Below are positions 25,575 through 33,920 of a DNA stretch of 64,000 nt, one piece after another. This DNA is from Aquamicrobium defluvii (lineage in GTDB: Bacteria; Pseudomonadota; Alphaproteobacteria; Rhizobiales; Rhizobiaceae): positions 1-64,000 of the forward strand of contig NZ_SNZF01000015.1 of assembly GCF_004363725.1 (NCBI RefSeq), written 5' to 3'. Both the position numbers and the translations under genes were made by a program. How positions within the stretch are numbered: the stretch's first letter is position 1; each line of letters begins with the position of its first letter. The notes below the pieces were generated by a model. That model made no database searches and was not told the origin of the DNA. It saw only the letters and a program-made list of their open reading frames with translations.

Positions 25575-26794
25575 GCATCACCAGCATACTCCAGGTGTTG
25601 ACACGAACGCCCTCCCACCCTTCCCCCGAACGGCAGGGAAGGCAGGAAGGCGTGGCCGATTTCAGCAACATCCTCGATGACAAAAGCGACGGGCAAACGG
25701 AAGCCGGGCTCGCTGCCGGTGGCAAAGACGCCTTTCATATGCACCCCATCCGTCAACCCGGAAACATGATTGCACGGATCGGGCTGGATGAAGGAGGCGG
25801 AGAGCGGATCGAAGGCGAAGCGCCACTGCAAGCGCATCACATCGCCATGCAGCCGCTTTTGAAGGAAGGCACGCCGTCGCCGTTGAATCTCCCGCCGACC
25901 GCTGCGGCTTCGACTGGAGAACAGGAAGCCGCCTCCTTGCCGGAAGGGCACGGTATCCAGCATGGTCCCGCCAGCATGATCTTCCCGTCATCGGCAAGAC
26001 CTGCTGAATCCGCTGCTTTGGGTGTGGCGAAATCCGATACAATCGCCACTGGCGCAGTCGGGTGGCAAGCGAATAGAGACGCCGGCCCGGATCGGCCGGC
26101 GGGTGCCGAGACATCATCGGACCCGGCAGCTCCGGAAAAAGCGGCGTCTGCCACGGAAGTCGCGGAGCTGTCTTTCCCGCAGCCGCGCGCGCAACAGGGC
26201 CGGGATGAGCCGACACCCCGCATTTCGGTGGTCGCAATGCAAAGCTTCGCCGCACCGGCCAATACCGGTCTCGACCTGACCGTTTCCAGCGTAGTGGAAG
26301 CGCTGGCTGGTGACGAAGGGCTGAAACAGACCGCTATTGCCGCTTCTTCGCACGGCGCAGGCCTGCACAGGATCGCCGGCCCGGCCCACAGCCTCAGGAT
26401 CGAGCTGCATCCCGCGGAACTCGGCATGATCAGTGCGCGTCTCCTTCTCGCCGGGGATCAACTGTCGGTTGAGATAAGACCCGACACGCAGGAGGGCTGG
26501 CAACGTCTTTCCTCCGACAGCGAAACGATTGCCCGCGCCATGCGGGACCTGGGTTTCGAAATCTCCAGGGTCACGGTCCTGCCGCCTTCGGCCACAGCAA
26601 CGCCAGCCTCCCGCACCGATGCGGGGGCGCTCGCCGGCCGCGACGGCCCAGCCCTCGATGCAGGTGGGTCAGGCCATGAAGGCGGCTCGCAGGGAGAACG
26701 ACATGCATCCGGCAACAATGCGCAGGAAAACAGGCAACCCCTCCGCTCGTCGCCATCGGCTTCCGCGAATAGTGGCGGCGGCCTTTATATCTAG
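25571..26794 (+). CDS. fliK: Flagellar hook-length control protein FliK (rhizobial MotD)
   Basis: Measures hook length and triggers the FlhB specificity switch. The 407 residues are Pro/Ala-rich and poorly conserved for the first 270. The C-terminal FliK domain at about 275-345 is clear: LRIELHPAELGMISARLLLA, then DQLSVEIRPDTQEGWQRLSS and MRDLGFEISRVTVLP. The stop TAG at 26792-26794 lies at the edge of the repeat copy. It would be the same stop without the repeat, so the protein is unaffected. The gene was called motD in Sinorhizobium before its FliK role was recognised. Confidence 0.87.
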   Translation: MSITSILQVLTRTPSHPSPERQGRQEGVADFSNILDDKSDGQTEAGLAAGGKDAFHMHPIRQPGNMIARIGLDEGGGERIEGEAPLQAHHIAMQPLLKEGTPSPLNLPPTAAASTGEQEAASLPEGHGIQHGPASMIFPSSARPAESAALGVAKSDTIATGAVGWQANRDAGPDRPAGAETSSDPAAPEKAASATEVAELSFPQPRAQQGRDEPTPRISVVAMQSFAAPANTGLDLTVSSVVEALAGDEGLKQTAIAASSHGAGLHRIAGPAHSLRIELHPAELGMISARLLLAGDQLSVEIRPDTQEGWQRLSSDSETIARAMRDLGFEISRVTVLPPSATATPASRTDAGALAGRDGPALDAGGSGHEGGSQGERHASGNNAQENRQPLRSSPSASANSGGGLYI

Positions 26795-27416
26795 AGCATT
26801 TTGCAGCCAAATGGAAACATTTGGCGTCGCACAAATGCAGTATAAACAAATAGTTAGATCATTTCATCGATTCGGAGAAACGATGAAATGATCTAGCCTG
26901 CTGGCAAGCTCCGCCTCTGCCTCGACGAACGCATGTGAACGGGAGATCCTGCGGGCTGCGGAGCGTTACCAGATCCCGGCCGGCATCCTCTATGCGGTCG
27001 GGCTGACGGAGACGGGAAGGAAAGGCAGCCTGCAACCCAACGCATTGAATATAGAAGGGAAAGCGGTTTTTCCTAAAAACCGCTCCGAGGCCCTGACCGC
27101 CTTCCACGATGCAAGGCGCGAGGGTCGCAAACTGATCGACCTCGGCTGCATGCAGGTGAACTACCACTATCACTCCGCGAACTTCCGCAACGTGGAGGAC
27201 ATGCTCGATCCGCGCCGCAACGTCGACTATGCCGCGCGGTTTCTGGCGAGCCTCCATGCCCGTCACTCGACATGGTCCATGGCGGTGGCGCGCTACCATG
27301 CCGGCCCCGACAACGACCCCGCGCAGAAGGCATATGTATGCCGCGTCATCGCCAACATGGTGGCGGTCGGTTTCGGCAGATGGACGGACAAGGCCCGCTC
27401 TTTTTGCCGGCCGTGA
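26703..27416 (+). pseudogene. Flagellar lytic transglycosylase, interrupted by a 102-bp repeat
   Basis: Reading from ATG 26703 (AGGGAG upstream) gives MHPATMRRKTGNP and then the start of a signal peptide (RIVAAAFIS). The frame then enters the repeat and stops at TGA 26889-26891. Removing exactly 102 bases restores one continuous frame: a complete signal peptide (VAAAFISSLLASSASAS) and a mature lytic transglycosylase domain. That domain holds the catalytic Glu in YAVGLTETG, then DLGCMQVNYHYH and AVARYHAGP. No ATG, GTG or TTG lies between the stop and the catalytic Glu. A restart at TTG 27045 would lack both signal and active site. It is likely the peptidoglycan hydrolase for rod passage, now probably non-functional. 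Confidence 0.85.
26791..26896 (+). repeat. Two-hairpin repeat element (copy A)
   Basis: A 102-bp insertion bounded by a duplicated ATCTAG (26789-26794 and 26891-26896). Hairpin one pairs CCAAATG with CATTTGG, nested inside GCATTTTGC / GCACAAATGC. Hairpin two is a perfect 14-bp stem AGATCATTTCATCG / CGATGAAATGATCT. No coding capacity is seen, so it is a small non-autonomous element of a kind common in Rhizobiales. Copy B lies at 33.7 kb in the opposite orientation. Confidence 0.85.
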
Positions 27417-27559
27417 GTTGTATCCTTATTGGCCGCCCCAGCTCGAAACGAGGAAAAACCGTACAAGAACCCTCACAAACAGATACAACCCCTGCGTTTA
27501 CCCGCTCCCCAAATTCATGGTCGCAAAAATTGAAGGTTGGTCAGGATTCCGGCTGGCCG

Positions 27560-27567
27560 TTAACCAT
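27560..27567 (+). promoter_or_regulatory. CtrA-like half-site upstream of ftcR
   Basis: TTAACCAT lies 38-45 nt before the ftcR start, in an AT-richer stretch of the 188-nt gap 27417-27604. The same octamer is found before the first flagellin. No copy of the shared flagellar element is seen here, consistent with ftcR acting above that class of genes. Confidence 0.4.
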
Positions 27568-27604
27568 TTTTTTGGGGTTATCGAAATGATTCGGAGGCGG
27601 GCCG

Positions 27605-28273
27605 ATGATCGTGGTCGTAGACGAACGCGAACTCGTAACTGCGGGTTTCAACTCACTTTTCGATCGTGAAGGGGTGGCCTGCACAGGGTTTGCGCCCGGT
27701 GAGTTCGACGAGTGGGTCTCCAGTGCGGCCGAGGACGACCTGCGCTCGGTCAGCGCGTTCCTGATCGGCGACTGCCGAGACGGCAGCGTTTCTCCCCGCC
27801 ACATAAGAGGCCGCACCGGAGCGCCGGTGATCGCGCTCAGTGAACAGAACTCTCTGGAAAACACGCTGAAGCTGTTCGAAAGCGGTGTCGACGACGTGGT
27901 GCGCAAGCCGGTCCACATCCGCGAGATCCTCGCCCGCATATCCGCCATCCGCCGCCGTGCCGAGACGGAACCGGACTGTACCGAAGTCGGCCGCATGCGC
28001 ATCTTCATGGACGGCCGCGACCCGGAAATCGACGGCCAGCCGCTGCCGCTGCCGCGCCGTGAGCGCCGCATTCTGGAATTCCTTGCCGCCAACCGGGGCC
28101 GGCGCGTCACCAAGACCCAGGTCTTCAACGCGATCTACGGCATCTTCGACGACGAGGTCGAGGAGAACGTGGTGGAAAGCCACATTTCCAAGCTGCGCAA
28201 GAAGCTGCGCGAGCGGCTGGGGCACGACCCGATCGAGTCGAAGCGGTTCCTCGGCTACCGGCTCGTGCTGTGA
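27605..28273 (+). CDS. ftcR: Flagellar master regulator FtcR (Rem homologue), OmpR-type
   Basis: An orphan two-component-type activator, 222 residues. An N-terminal receiver-like domain at about 1-115 begins [19 protein letters not shown] and ends [20 protein letters not shown]-terminal winged helix at about 125-222 includes [40 protein letters not shown] and [10 protein letters not shown]. The receiver looks degenerate: the phosphoacceptor strand reads FLIGDCRDG. In Brucella (FtcR) and Sinorhizobium (Rem) this protein activates the middle flagellar genes under VisNR. The ATG has CGGAGGCG upstream. Position between the motor operon and flgE matches those genomes. Confidence 0.92.
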   Translation: MIVVVDERELVTAGFNSLFDREGVACTGFAPGEFDEWVSSAAEDDLRSVSAFLIGDCRDGSVSPRHIRGRTGAPVIALSEQNSLENTLKLFESGVDDVVRKPVHIREILARISAIRRRAETEPDCTEVGRMRIFMDGRDPEIDGQPLPLPRRERRILEFLAANRGRRVTKTQVFNAIYGIFDDEVEENVVESHISKLRKKLRERLGHDPIESKRFLGYRLVL

Positions 28274-28278
28274 CAGCT

Positions 28279-28301
28279 TCAGGCAGTCGCCAACTGCCTG
28301 A
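28279..28301 (+). terminator. Hairpin after ftcR
   Basis: A perfect nine-base-pair stem TCAGGCAGT / ACTGCCTGA with a five-base loop starts 6 nt after the ftcR stop and ends 10 nt before the flgE promoter element. There is no T-tract, so termination is only probable. Confidence 0.5.
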
Positions 28302-28311
28302 CATCACCAGC

Positions 28312-28337
28312 TTCGCGCAAGACAGACGGCCTATCCT
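28312..28337 (+). promoter_or_regulatory. Shared flagellar promoter element upstream of flgE
   Basis: TTCGCGCAAG, nine bases, then CTATCCT, about 37-43 nt before the flgE ATG. It is an exact consensus match. Confidence 0.7.
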
Positions 28338-28373
28338 GTTTCCCACACAAGGTGGACCTGAGGAGACGTCTCG

Positions 28374-29624
28374 ATGAGCCTCTACGGAATGATGCGGACC
28401 GGCGTTTCCGGCATGGCCGCCCAGTCGAGCCGGCTGGCGACGACGGCGGACAACATCGCCAATTCCGATACCACCGGCTACAAGCGCGCCTCGACCGAAT
28501 TCTCATCCATGGTCATGCCGAACACCGGCCGCAACTATACGTCCGGCGGCGTCACGACCACCGTGATCAATTCGATAAGCCAGCAGGGTATTCACAAATA
28601 CACCACCTCCGCGCTCGACCTTGCCGTCGACGGCAACGGCTTCTTCGTCGTGCGGGGCGGCGATAATAAGGATTATCTGACGCGCGCCGGCGCGTTCGTC
28701 CCGGACGGCCAGGGCCGGCTGGTCAACGCCGCCGGCTTCCAGCTGATGGCCTATCCATACGGTTTCACGCCCGCCGTCGGCTCCGCCGATTTCGGCAGCC
28801 TCGTGCCGGTCGCCGTTCCGCAAGGCGAGATACCCGCGCAGGCCAGCACACAAGGCGCTTTTCAGGGCGGGCTGCCGACCGGCTCGACGCCCGTGCCTCC
28901 CGCCAACCTGCCATCGGCAAACGGCGTGACGGCGCAAGCCACGGTGAGCTCCTCGCTCGTCGTTTATGACGCCCAGGGCACGCAGCGGATACTGGATGTC
29001 CATTTCACCAATACCGGCCCGAACGCATGGGAAGTCGCCGTTTTCGACCGGGCGGATGCCGCCCCCGGCGGCGGTTTCCCCTATACGTCCGGTCCGCTGG
29101 GAACGGCGAACGTGACCTTCGACCCGGTGACGGGCGCGATCGATCCCGCTGTCACGCCCCTTTCGCTGTCCCTGCCGAACGGCCAGGCAATCGATCTCGA
29201 CTTTTCCCAGATGACGGAAACAGGGGCGCAGCCGACCATCGTGCAGAGCGCGGACGGTTATGCCGGCAGCGCCATCGAGAAGGTCGAGATCAGCCGCGAT
29301 GGCATCGTTTCCGCCATCTACGGCAATGGAACGATTGAAAGGCTTTTCTCCATCCCGCTGGCCGAAGTGCCGAGCCCCGACCGCCTCTCCGTCCTGCCCG
29401 GCAACGTCTTTTCCGAAAGCAGCGACTCCGGCGATGTCACCATCGGCCTCGCCAACCAGAAAACGCGTGGCGCCATCGTTTCCGGCGCGCTGGAAAACTC
29501 CAACGTCGACATAGCCGAGGAACTGACCGAAATGATCGCCGCGCAGCGCAGCTATACGGCCAATTCCAAGGTGTTCCAGACCGGCTCGGAACTGATGGAC
29601 GTCCTCGTCAACCTCAAGAGATAA
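28374..29624 (+). CDS. flgE: Flagellar hook protein FlgE
   Basis: Hook subunit, 416 residues. The N-terminal motif SSRLATTADNIANSDTTGYK and C-terminal ELTEMIAAQRSYTANSKVFQ then TGSELMDVLVNLKR are the shared rod/hook ends. The middle carries FlgE D1/D2 regions (LDLAVDGNGFFVVRGG; SSLVVYDAQGTQRILDVHFT). It is first in the flgE-flgK-flgL-flaF-flbT-flgD-fliQ unit, behind the shared promoter element and AGGAG. Confidence 0.96.
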   Translation: MSLYGMMRTGVSGMAAQSSRLATTADNIANSDTTGYKRASTEFSSMVMPNTGRNYTSGGVTTTVINSISQQGIHKYTTSALDLAVDGNGFFVVRGGDNKDYLTRAGAFVPDGQGRLVNAAGFQLMAYPYGFTPAVGSADFGSLVPVAVPQGEIPAQASTQGAFQGGLPTGSTPVPPANLPSANGVTAQATVSSSLVVYDAQGTQRILDVHFTNTGPNAWEVAVFDRADAAPGGGFPYTSGPLGTANVTFDPVTGAIDPAVTPLSLSLPNGQAIDLDFSQMTETGAQPTIVQSADGYAGSAIEKVEISRDGIVSAIYGNGTIERLFSIPLAEVPSPDRLSVLPGNVFSESSDSGDVTIGLANQKTRGAIVSGALENSNVDIAEELTEMIAAQRSYTANSKVFQTGSELMDVLVNLKR

Positions 29625-29650
29625 GGCGGCGCCAGCCGTGAAAACCTAGC

Positions 29651-31087
29651 ATGTCGCTGTCATCCGCACTCAGCATCGCTCAATCGGCGCTTCTTTCAAC
29701 GTCGCGCCAGACCAGCGTTGTCACGCGGAACGTGGCGGATGCCTCCAATGCCGACTATTCGCGCCGCATCGCCCAGGTCGTCAGCACGGCGCCCGGCGCG
29801 CGCATGGTCACCATCCAGCGCGTCGTCGACCAGCAGCTTTTCCGGCAGAATCTTTCCGCATTGTCCTCGTGGAGCGGGCAGGCGACGGTGGCAAGCGGGT
29901 TGGACCGGCTGCAACTGGCCGTGAATGGCGTCGACAATGCTGGCTCCGCCTCCACCGCCATCGGCAAGCTGCACAACGCGCTTCAGCTCTACGCCACCAC
30001 GCCGTCCAACCCGAATGTCGGCGCGACGGTGGTCGATGCGGCCAGGCAGGTGGTGCGCTCCCTCAACAGCGGCACGCAGGCGATCCAGTCCTTCCGTGCC
30101 GATGTCGACAGCCAGATTGCAGCCGCCGCTTCCGATCTCAATCACCTGCTTGCGCAGTTCGAGGACGTCAACAAGGCAATCGTTTCCGGCACGCGAACCG
30201 GCACCGACGTATCCGATGCGCTGGACAAGCGCGACGCGCTTCTGAAGAAGATTTCCGAATATGTGCCGGTGACTGCGCACATGCGCTCGGACAACGATAT
30301 GGTGATCACCACCACCGGCGGCATCACCATGTTCGAGACGGTTGCGCGGCCGGTCAGTTTCTCGCCGTCGCCCGCCTATTCGCCGGGCATGACCGGCGCG
30401 GCGCTCTATATCGACAACGTCCCGTTCTCCGTTGGCAGCGGCGAGGTTTCCGGAAAGATCGCCGGGCTGCTTCAGCTGCGCGACGGCACCACCGTCGCCA
30501 TGCAGGCGCAGCTCGATGAAATCGCCCGCGGGCTTGTAAGCGCTTTTGCCGAGACCGCGCCACCGCTGCCCGACGCGGCAGGGCTGTTCACATGGTCGGG
30601 CGCCCCCAATGTGCCCGCGACGCTGGTTAACGGTCTTGCCGGACAGATTTCCGTCAACGCCGCTTTCGATCCCGATCAGGGCGGCGACGTCAGCCTGTTG
30701 CGCGACGGTGGCGCCAACGGGGCCGGCTATGTGACCAATACGGCCGGAACCGCATCCTTTGCCGACCGTCTGATTGCGTTCGGCGACAGGCTCGACCAGC
30801 CGATGAGCTTCAGCCCGGCAACCGGCATCACGGCATCTTCCAGCGTCACGGCCTATTCCGCCAATGCGATTGGCTGGCTGGAAAATGCGCGCCAGCAGGC
30901 GACGACGCAGGCCGACACCAAAGAAGCGCTGGCGGCGCGCACCGCCGAGGCCCTGTCCAACGCAACCGGCGTCAACATCGACATGGAAATGTCGCTGATG
31001 CTCGATCTGGAACACACCTACCAGGCATCCGCCCGCCTGCTCACCACGGTGGACGAGATGCTCAAAACCCTGCTGAACGCGGTATAG
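29651..31087 (+). CDS. flgK: Hook-filament junction protein FlgK
   Basis: First hook-associated protein, 478 residues. The N-terminal SALSIAQSALLSTSRQTSVV then TRNVADASNADYSRR is the FlgK/rod helix. The central NKAIVSGTRTGTDVSDALDK then RDALLKKISEYVPV is typical of FlgK, as is the C-terminal NIDMEMSLMLDLEHTYQASA then RLLTTVDEMLKTLLNA. It lies 26 nt after flgE and 2 nt before flgL. Confidence 0.94.
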   Translation: MSLSSALSIAQSALLSTSRQTSVVTRNVADASNADYSRRIAQVVSTAPGARMVTIQRVVDQQLFRQNLSALSSWSGQATVASGLDRLQLAVNGVDNAGSASTAIGKLHNALQLYATTPSNPNVGATVVDAARQVVRSLNSGTQAIQSFRADVDSQIAAAASDLNHLLAQFEDVNKAIVSGTRTGTDVSDALDKRDALLKKISEYVPVTAHMRSDNDMVITTTGGITMFETVARPVSFSPSPAYSPGMTGAALYIDNVPFSVGSGEVSGKIAGLLQLRDGTTVAMQAQLDEIARGLVSAFAETAPPLPDAAGLFTWSGAPNVPATLVNGLAGQISVNAAFDPDQGGDVSLLRDGGANGAGYVTNTAGTASFADRLIAFGDRLDQPMSFSPATGITASSSVTAYSANAIGWLENARQQATTQADTKEALAARTAEALSNATGVNIDMEMSLMLDLEHTYQASARLLTTVDEMLKTLLNAV

Positions 31088-31089
31088 CC

Positions 31090-32136
31090 ATGAAAGCGGT
31101 CTCCGTCTCCTCCGCCGCCATTTCAAATGCGATGCGCTATTCGCAGACGCGCATGCAGGTCGATCTGGTCAAGGCCCAGAAAGAGCTGGATTCCGGCAAG
31201 GTGGCGGACACCGGGCTCGCGCTGGGGGCCAGAAGCGCGCAGGCGGTGAATTTCCAGCGCGATCTCGACCGGCTGAACGCTATCGTCGATTCGAACGCAC
31301 TGGTGGCCGCCCGCCTGAAATCGACGCAGGATTCGCTCGGCCAGATCGTGTCGGCAACGCAATCTCTGGTGAATGCGCTGACGGTTGCCGTCGCCGGCGA
31401 TGCACCCGACAGCGTCACCGCCAAAAGCGGCAGCACCGCGCTGCAATCGCTGGCCACGGTTCTCAACGCGAGCATGAACGGCGAGTATCTGTTTGCCGGC
31501 ACCAATACGGATGTGCGCCCGCTCGACGACTATATGTCGCCGTCCTCGCCTGCCAGGGCAGCCTTCGACGCGGCCTTCCTGTCGCATTTCGGCTTCGCCA
31601 AGGACGATCCGGCCGCAGCCGGCATCACAGCGGCCGGCATCGGGACCTTCATGAGCGCTGTGGTCGAGCCGCAGTTCCTGGGCGCCGGCTGGGAGGCCAA
31701 CTGGTCGAACGCGACCGACCAGACCATCGTCAGCCGCATCGCGCTCAACGAAACGACCCAAACCTCCGTCAGCGCCAACAACGAAGGGCTGCGCAAGGTG
31801 GCCATGGCCGCGACGCTGGCCTTCGAGGCGTTTTCGGGCAACCTGTCCGAAGAGGCGAGAAAGGCTGTCGCGCAGCGGGCGCAGGCTCTGGCCGGCGAAG
31901 CCGTCGCCGACCTCGGACAGCTCCAGTCGCAGACCGGCATCATCCAGAACCGCGTTTCGGATGCCAGCACGCGCATCAACACCCAGATCGACCTGTTCGA
32001 GAAGCACATCCTCGACCTCGAGGGCGTCGATCCCTATGAGGCGGCCAACCGTGTCAACGACCTGATGAGCCATATCCAGACTTCATTTGCGCTGACGGCG
32101 CGCATCCAGCAGCTCAGCCTGCTGAATTATCTGTGA
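31090..32136 (+). CDS. flgL: Hook-filament junction protein FlgL
   Basis: Second hook-filament junction protein, 348 residues, related to flagellin. The N-terminal region includes [20 protein letters not shown] and a [15 protein letters not shown] segment at about 137-151, characteristic of FlgL. The C-terminus ends [20 protein letters not shown] then [11 protein letters not shown]. It follows flgK by 2 nt and precedes flaF by 20 nt. Confidence 0.94.
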   Translation: MKAVSVSSAAISNAMRYSQTRMQVDLVKAQKELDSGKVADTGLALGARSAQAVNFQRDLDRLNAIVDSNALVAARLKSTQDSLGQIVSATQSLVNALTVAVAGDAPDSVTAKSGSTALQSLATVLNASMNGEYLFAGTNTDVRPLDDYMSPSSPARAAFDAAFLSHFGFAKDDPAAAGITAAGIGTFMSAVVEPQFLGAGWEANWSNATDQTIVSRIALNETTQTSVSANNEGLRKVAMAATLAFEAFSGNLSEEARKAVAQRAQALAGEAVADLGQLQSQTGIIQNRVSDASTRINTQIDLFEKHILDLEGVDPYEAANRVNDLMSHIQTSFALTARIQQLSLLNYL

Positions 32137-32156
32137 CCTGACGGGGCGGATTCGCG

Positions 32157-32504
32157 ATGTATCAATTCTCCTACGCCGACATCCAGACAGACTCGGTCGC
32201 CGAGGCCAGAGATCGCGAGCGCCAGTTGCTGAGCCGCTCCATAGACATGCTGATGGCGGCGTCCGCTGCCGGGCCGGACTCGCGCGAGGCGGTGGAAGCG
32301 CTGCATTTCACCATGCGCGTATGGACCGCACTTCTGGACGACCTCGGCTCCAGCGACAATGTGCTGCCGAAGGAGCTGCGCGCCAACCTGATCTCCATCG
32401 GCCTGTGGGTCCTGCGCGAGGCGGAGGACATCCGTCAGGCCCGAACCCGCGACTTTCAGGGCATCATCGAGATTTCGCAGATCATCAGGGATGGCATCCA
32501 ATGA
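32157..32504 (+). CDS. flaF: Flagellin synthesis regulator FlaF
   Basis: A 115-residue helical cytoplasmic protein. In alphaproteobacteria FlaF promotes flagellin production and secretion and opposes FlbT. The hallmark is the N-terminal [20 protein letters not shown] and the following [12 protein letters not shown], with a later [20 protein letters not shown] then EDIR segment. The stop overlaps the flbT start by 4 nt. Its clients are presumably the flagellins at 18.4-20.6 kb. Confidence 0.93.
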   Translation: MYQFSYADIQTDSVAEARDRERQLLSRSIDMLMAASAAGPDSREAVEALHFTMRVWTALLDDLGSSDNVLPKELRANLISIGLWVLREAEDIRQARTRDFQGIIEISQIIRDGIQ

Positions 32505-32944
32505 AAGGCACGCTCAAGCTTTCCCTGAAGGCGAACGAGAAGATCTACATCAACGGCGCCGTGATCCGGCCCGACCGCAAGGTGACCATCGAACTGATGA
32601 ACGACGTTCAGTTCCTGCTGGAAAACCATGTGCTCCAGCCCGAAGATGCCAGCACGCCGCTGCGACAGCTCTATTTCATCCTGCAAGTGATGCTGATGAA
32701 CCCGCAAGGCGCACCGGATGCGCGCGAGATGTTCCGCAAGTCCCTGCCACTGATGCTGGCGAGCTTCACGGACGAGCGGATTCTGGCGAGCCTGAAGCAG
32801 GTGGATCGCATGGTGGGAGAAGGCGACGTATACGGCGCGCTGAAGGCCATCCGCGCGCTCTATCCGGTCGAGCAGGCAGCACTGCGGGCAGGCCACGAGC
32901 CGGAACAGCGCGAATATGAAGCGATTGCGGTGGGAGCGCGCTGA
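32501..32944 (+). CDS. flbT: Flagellin mRNA translation repressor FlbT
   Basis: A 147-residue protein that in Caulobacter binds the flagellin mRNA leader and destabilises it until the hook is finished. The core [20 protein letters not shown], then [20 protein letters not shown] and the [15 protein letters not shown]-type segment, are conserved. The ATG is within the flaF stop (CAATGA). An upstream extension of the frame is a shadow of flaF. Confidence 0.95.
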   Translation: MKGTLKLSLKANEKIYINGAVIRPDRKVTIELMNDVQFLLENHVLQPEDASTPLRQLYFILQVMLMNPQGAPDAREMFRKSLPLMLASFTDERILASLKQVDRMVGEGDVYGALKAIRALYPVEQAALRAGHEPEQREYEAIAVGAR

Positions 32945-32946
32945 TC

Positions 32947-33384
32947 ATGAACGTCGATACAACCACGGCCATTCCTGCCGGTGCCAATCAGGCATCTTCC
33001 GCCAGATCGAAGGCGATGGTGGACTACAATTCCTTCCTGCGGCTGCTGATCGCGCAGATGAAGAACCAGGATCCCACCCAGCCGATGGATTCCACCCAAT
33101 ATGTGGCGCAGCTTGCGACCTTCTCGCAGGTCGAGCAATCCATGCAGGCCAACACCAAGCTGGACCAGATCTTGCAGGCTTCCACCCTGTCGCAGGCGAC
33201 GGGCCTGATCGGTCATCACATCAGTGCGCTCGACGGCAGCATTTCCGGCGTCGTGAAGGAGGTGCGCATCTTCTCCGACGGCATGGTGGCGGTCCTTGAA
33301 AGCGGCGAGCAGGTGCTCGTCGGCCCCGGCGTCACCATCACCGCGCCCTCCACGGGCGACACCGGCACGGAGAGCGCCGGCTAG
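32947..33384 (+). CDS. flgD: Flagellar hook-capping protein FlgD
   Basis: Scaffold that caps the growing hook. The conserved N-terminal region is clear: VDYNSFLRLLIAQMKNQDPT, then QPMDSTQYVAQLATFSQVEQ. At 145 residues it is the short alphaproteobacterial form, lacking most of the C-terminal Ig/Tudor domains of enterobacterial FlgD. It starts 2 nt after flbT and ends 3 nt before fliQ. Confidence 0.94.
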   Translation: MNVDTTTAIPAGANQASSARSKAMVDYNSFLRLLIAQMKNQDPTQPMDSTQYVAQLATFSQVEQSMQANTKLDQILQASTLSQATGLIGHHISALDGSISGVVKEVRIFSDGMVAVLESGEQVLVGPGVTITAPSTGDTGTESAG

Positions 33385-33387
33385 ACC

Positions 33388-33654
33388 ATGAATGAGGCCG
33401 ATGCGCTCGACATCATGCAATATGCGGTGTGGACGGTGCTCGTCGCCGCTGCGCCCGTAGTTCTGGTCGCCATGGTCGTCGGCATCGGCATCGCGCTGGT
33501 GCAGGCGCTGACCCAGATTCAGGAAATCACCCTCACCTTCGTTCCCAAGATCGTCGCCATCATGCTCGTGGTGGCGCTGTCCGGCCCCTTCGTCGGCAGC
33601 CAGATCTCCGCCTTCGCCAACGTCATCTTCGAACGCGTCGAGCACGGCTTCTAG
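33388..33654 (+). CDS. fliQ: Flagellar type III export gate protein FliQ
   Basis: An 88-residue membrane protein with two hydrophobic segments at about 15-40 and 55-75. It carries the family core VLVAMVVGIGIALVQALTQI then QEITLTFVPKIVAIML. It forms the export pore with FliP and FliR. It is the last gene of the flgE unit. The repeat copy B and an MFS transporter follow instead of flhA. Confidence 0.95.
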   Translation: MNEADALDIMQYAVWTVLVAAAPVVLVAMVVGIGIALVQALTQIQEITLTFVPKIVAIMLVVALSGPFVGSQISAFANVIFERVEHGF

Positions 33655-33662
33655 AACGGCGG

Positions 33663-33757
33663 ACGCCCGGACAGATCCGGGCTGCCGCTCTATCTGTTTG
33701 CTTTCGGCGCATTTGTGCGACGTCAGGCGATGCCGTCTGACTGCAAAATGCTCTGGT
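33663..33757 (-). repeat. Two-hairpin repeat element (copy B)
   Basis: Read on the minus strand it contains AGAGCATTTTGCAG, an 18-base hairpin, CGTCGCACAAATGC and a later CAGATAG, the same frame as copy A. The inner stem differs in sequence but still folds (TCAGACG against CGCCTGA). A separate stem GCCCGGA / TCCGGGC (33665-33682) stands where copy A has its second hairpin. It fills the space after fliQ and may also act as its terminator. The rest of the gap to 33920 shows no gene. Confidence 0.65.
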
Positions 33758-33920
33758 CCAGCACACCATCCCGCACCGGTTCACTCGCGCCGACACTTGA
33801 CACGGCGGCGCGACGCACCCTTGTTAGGGACAAACTTCTCCGAAACGATTTGCGCCCAATATATTCGACCATGGGCAATCCCGATTGTGAAAAGGTCCGC
33901 CTCACGGCGGAGCGAAACGC

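Noticed and set aside
26791-26896. Small RNA gene rather than an inserted repeat
   Set aside because: The ATCTAG duplication, the exact restoration of a coding frame on removal, and a second diverged copy all point to an inserted element.
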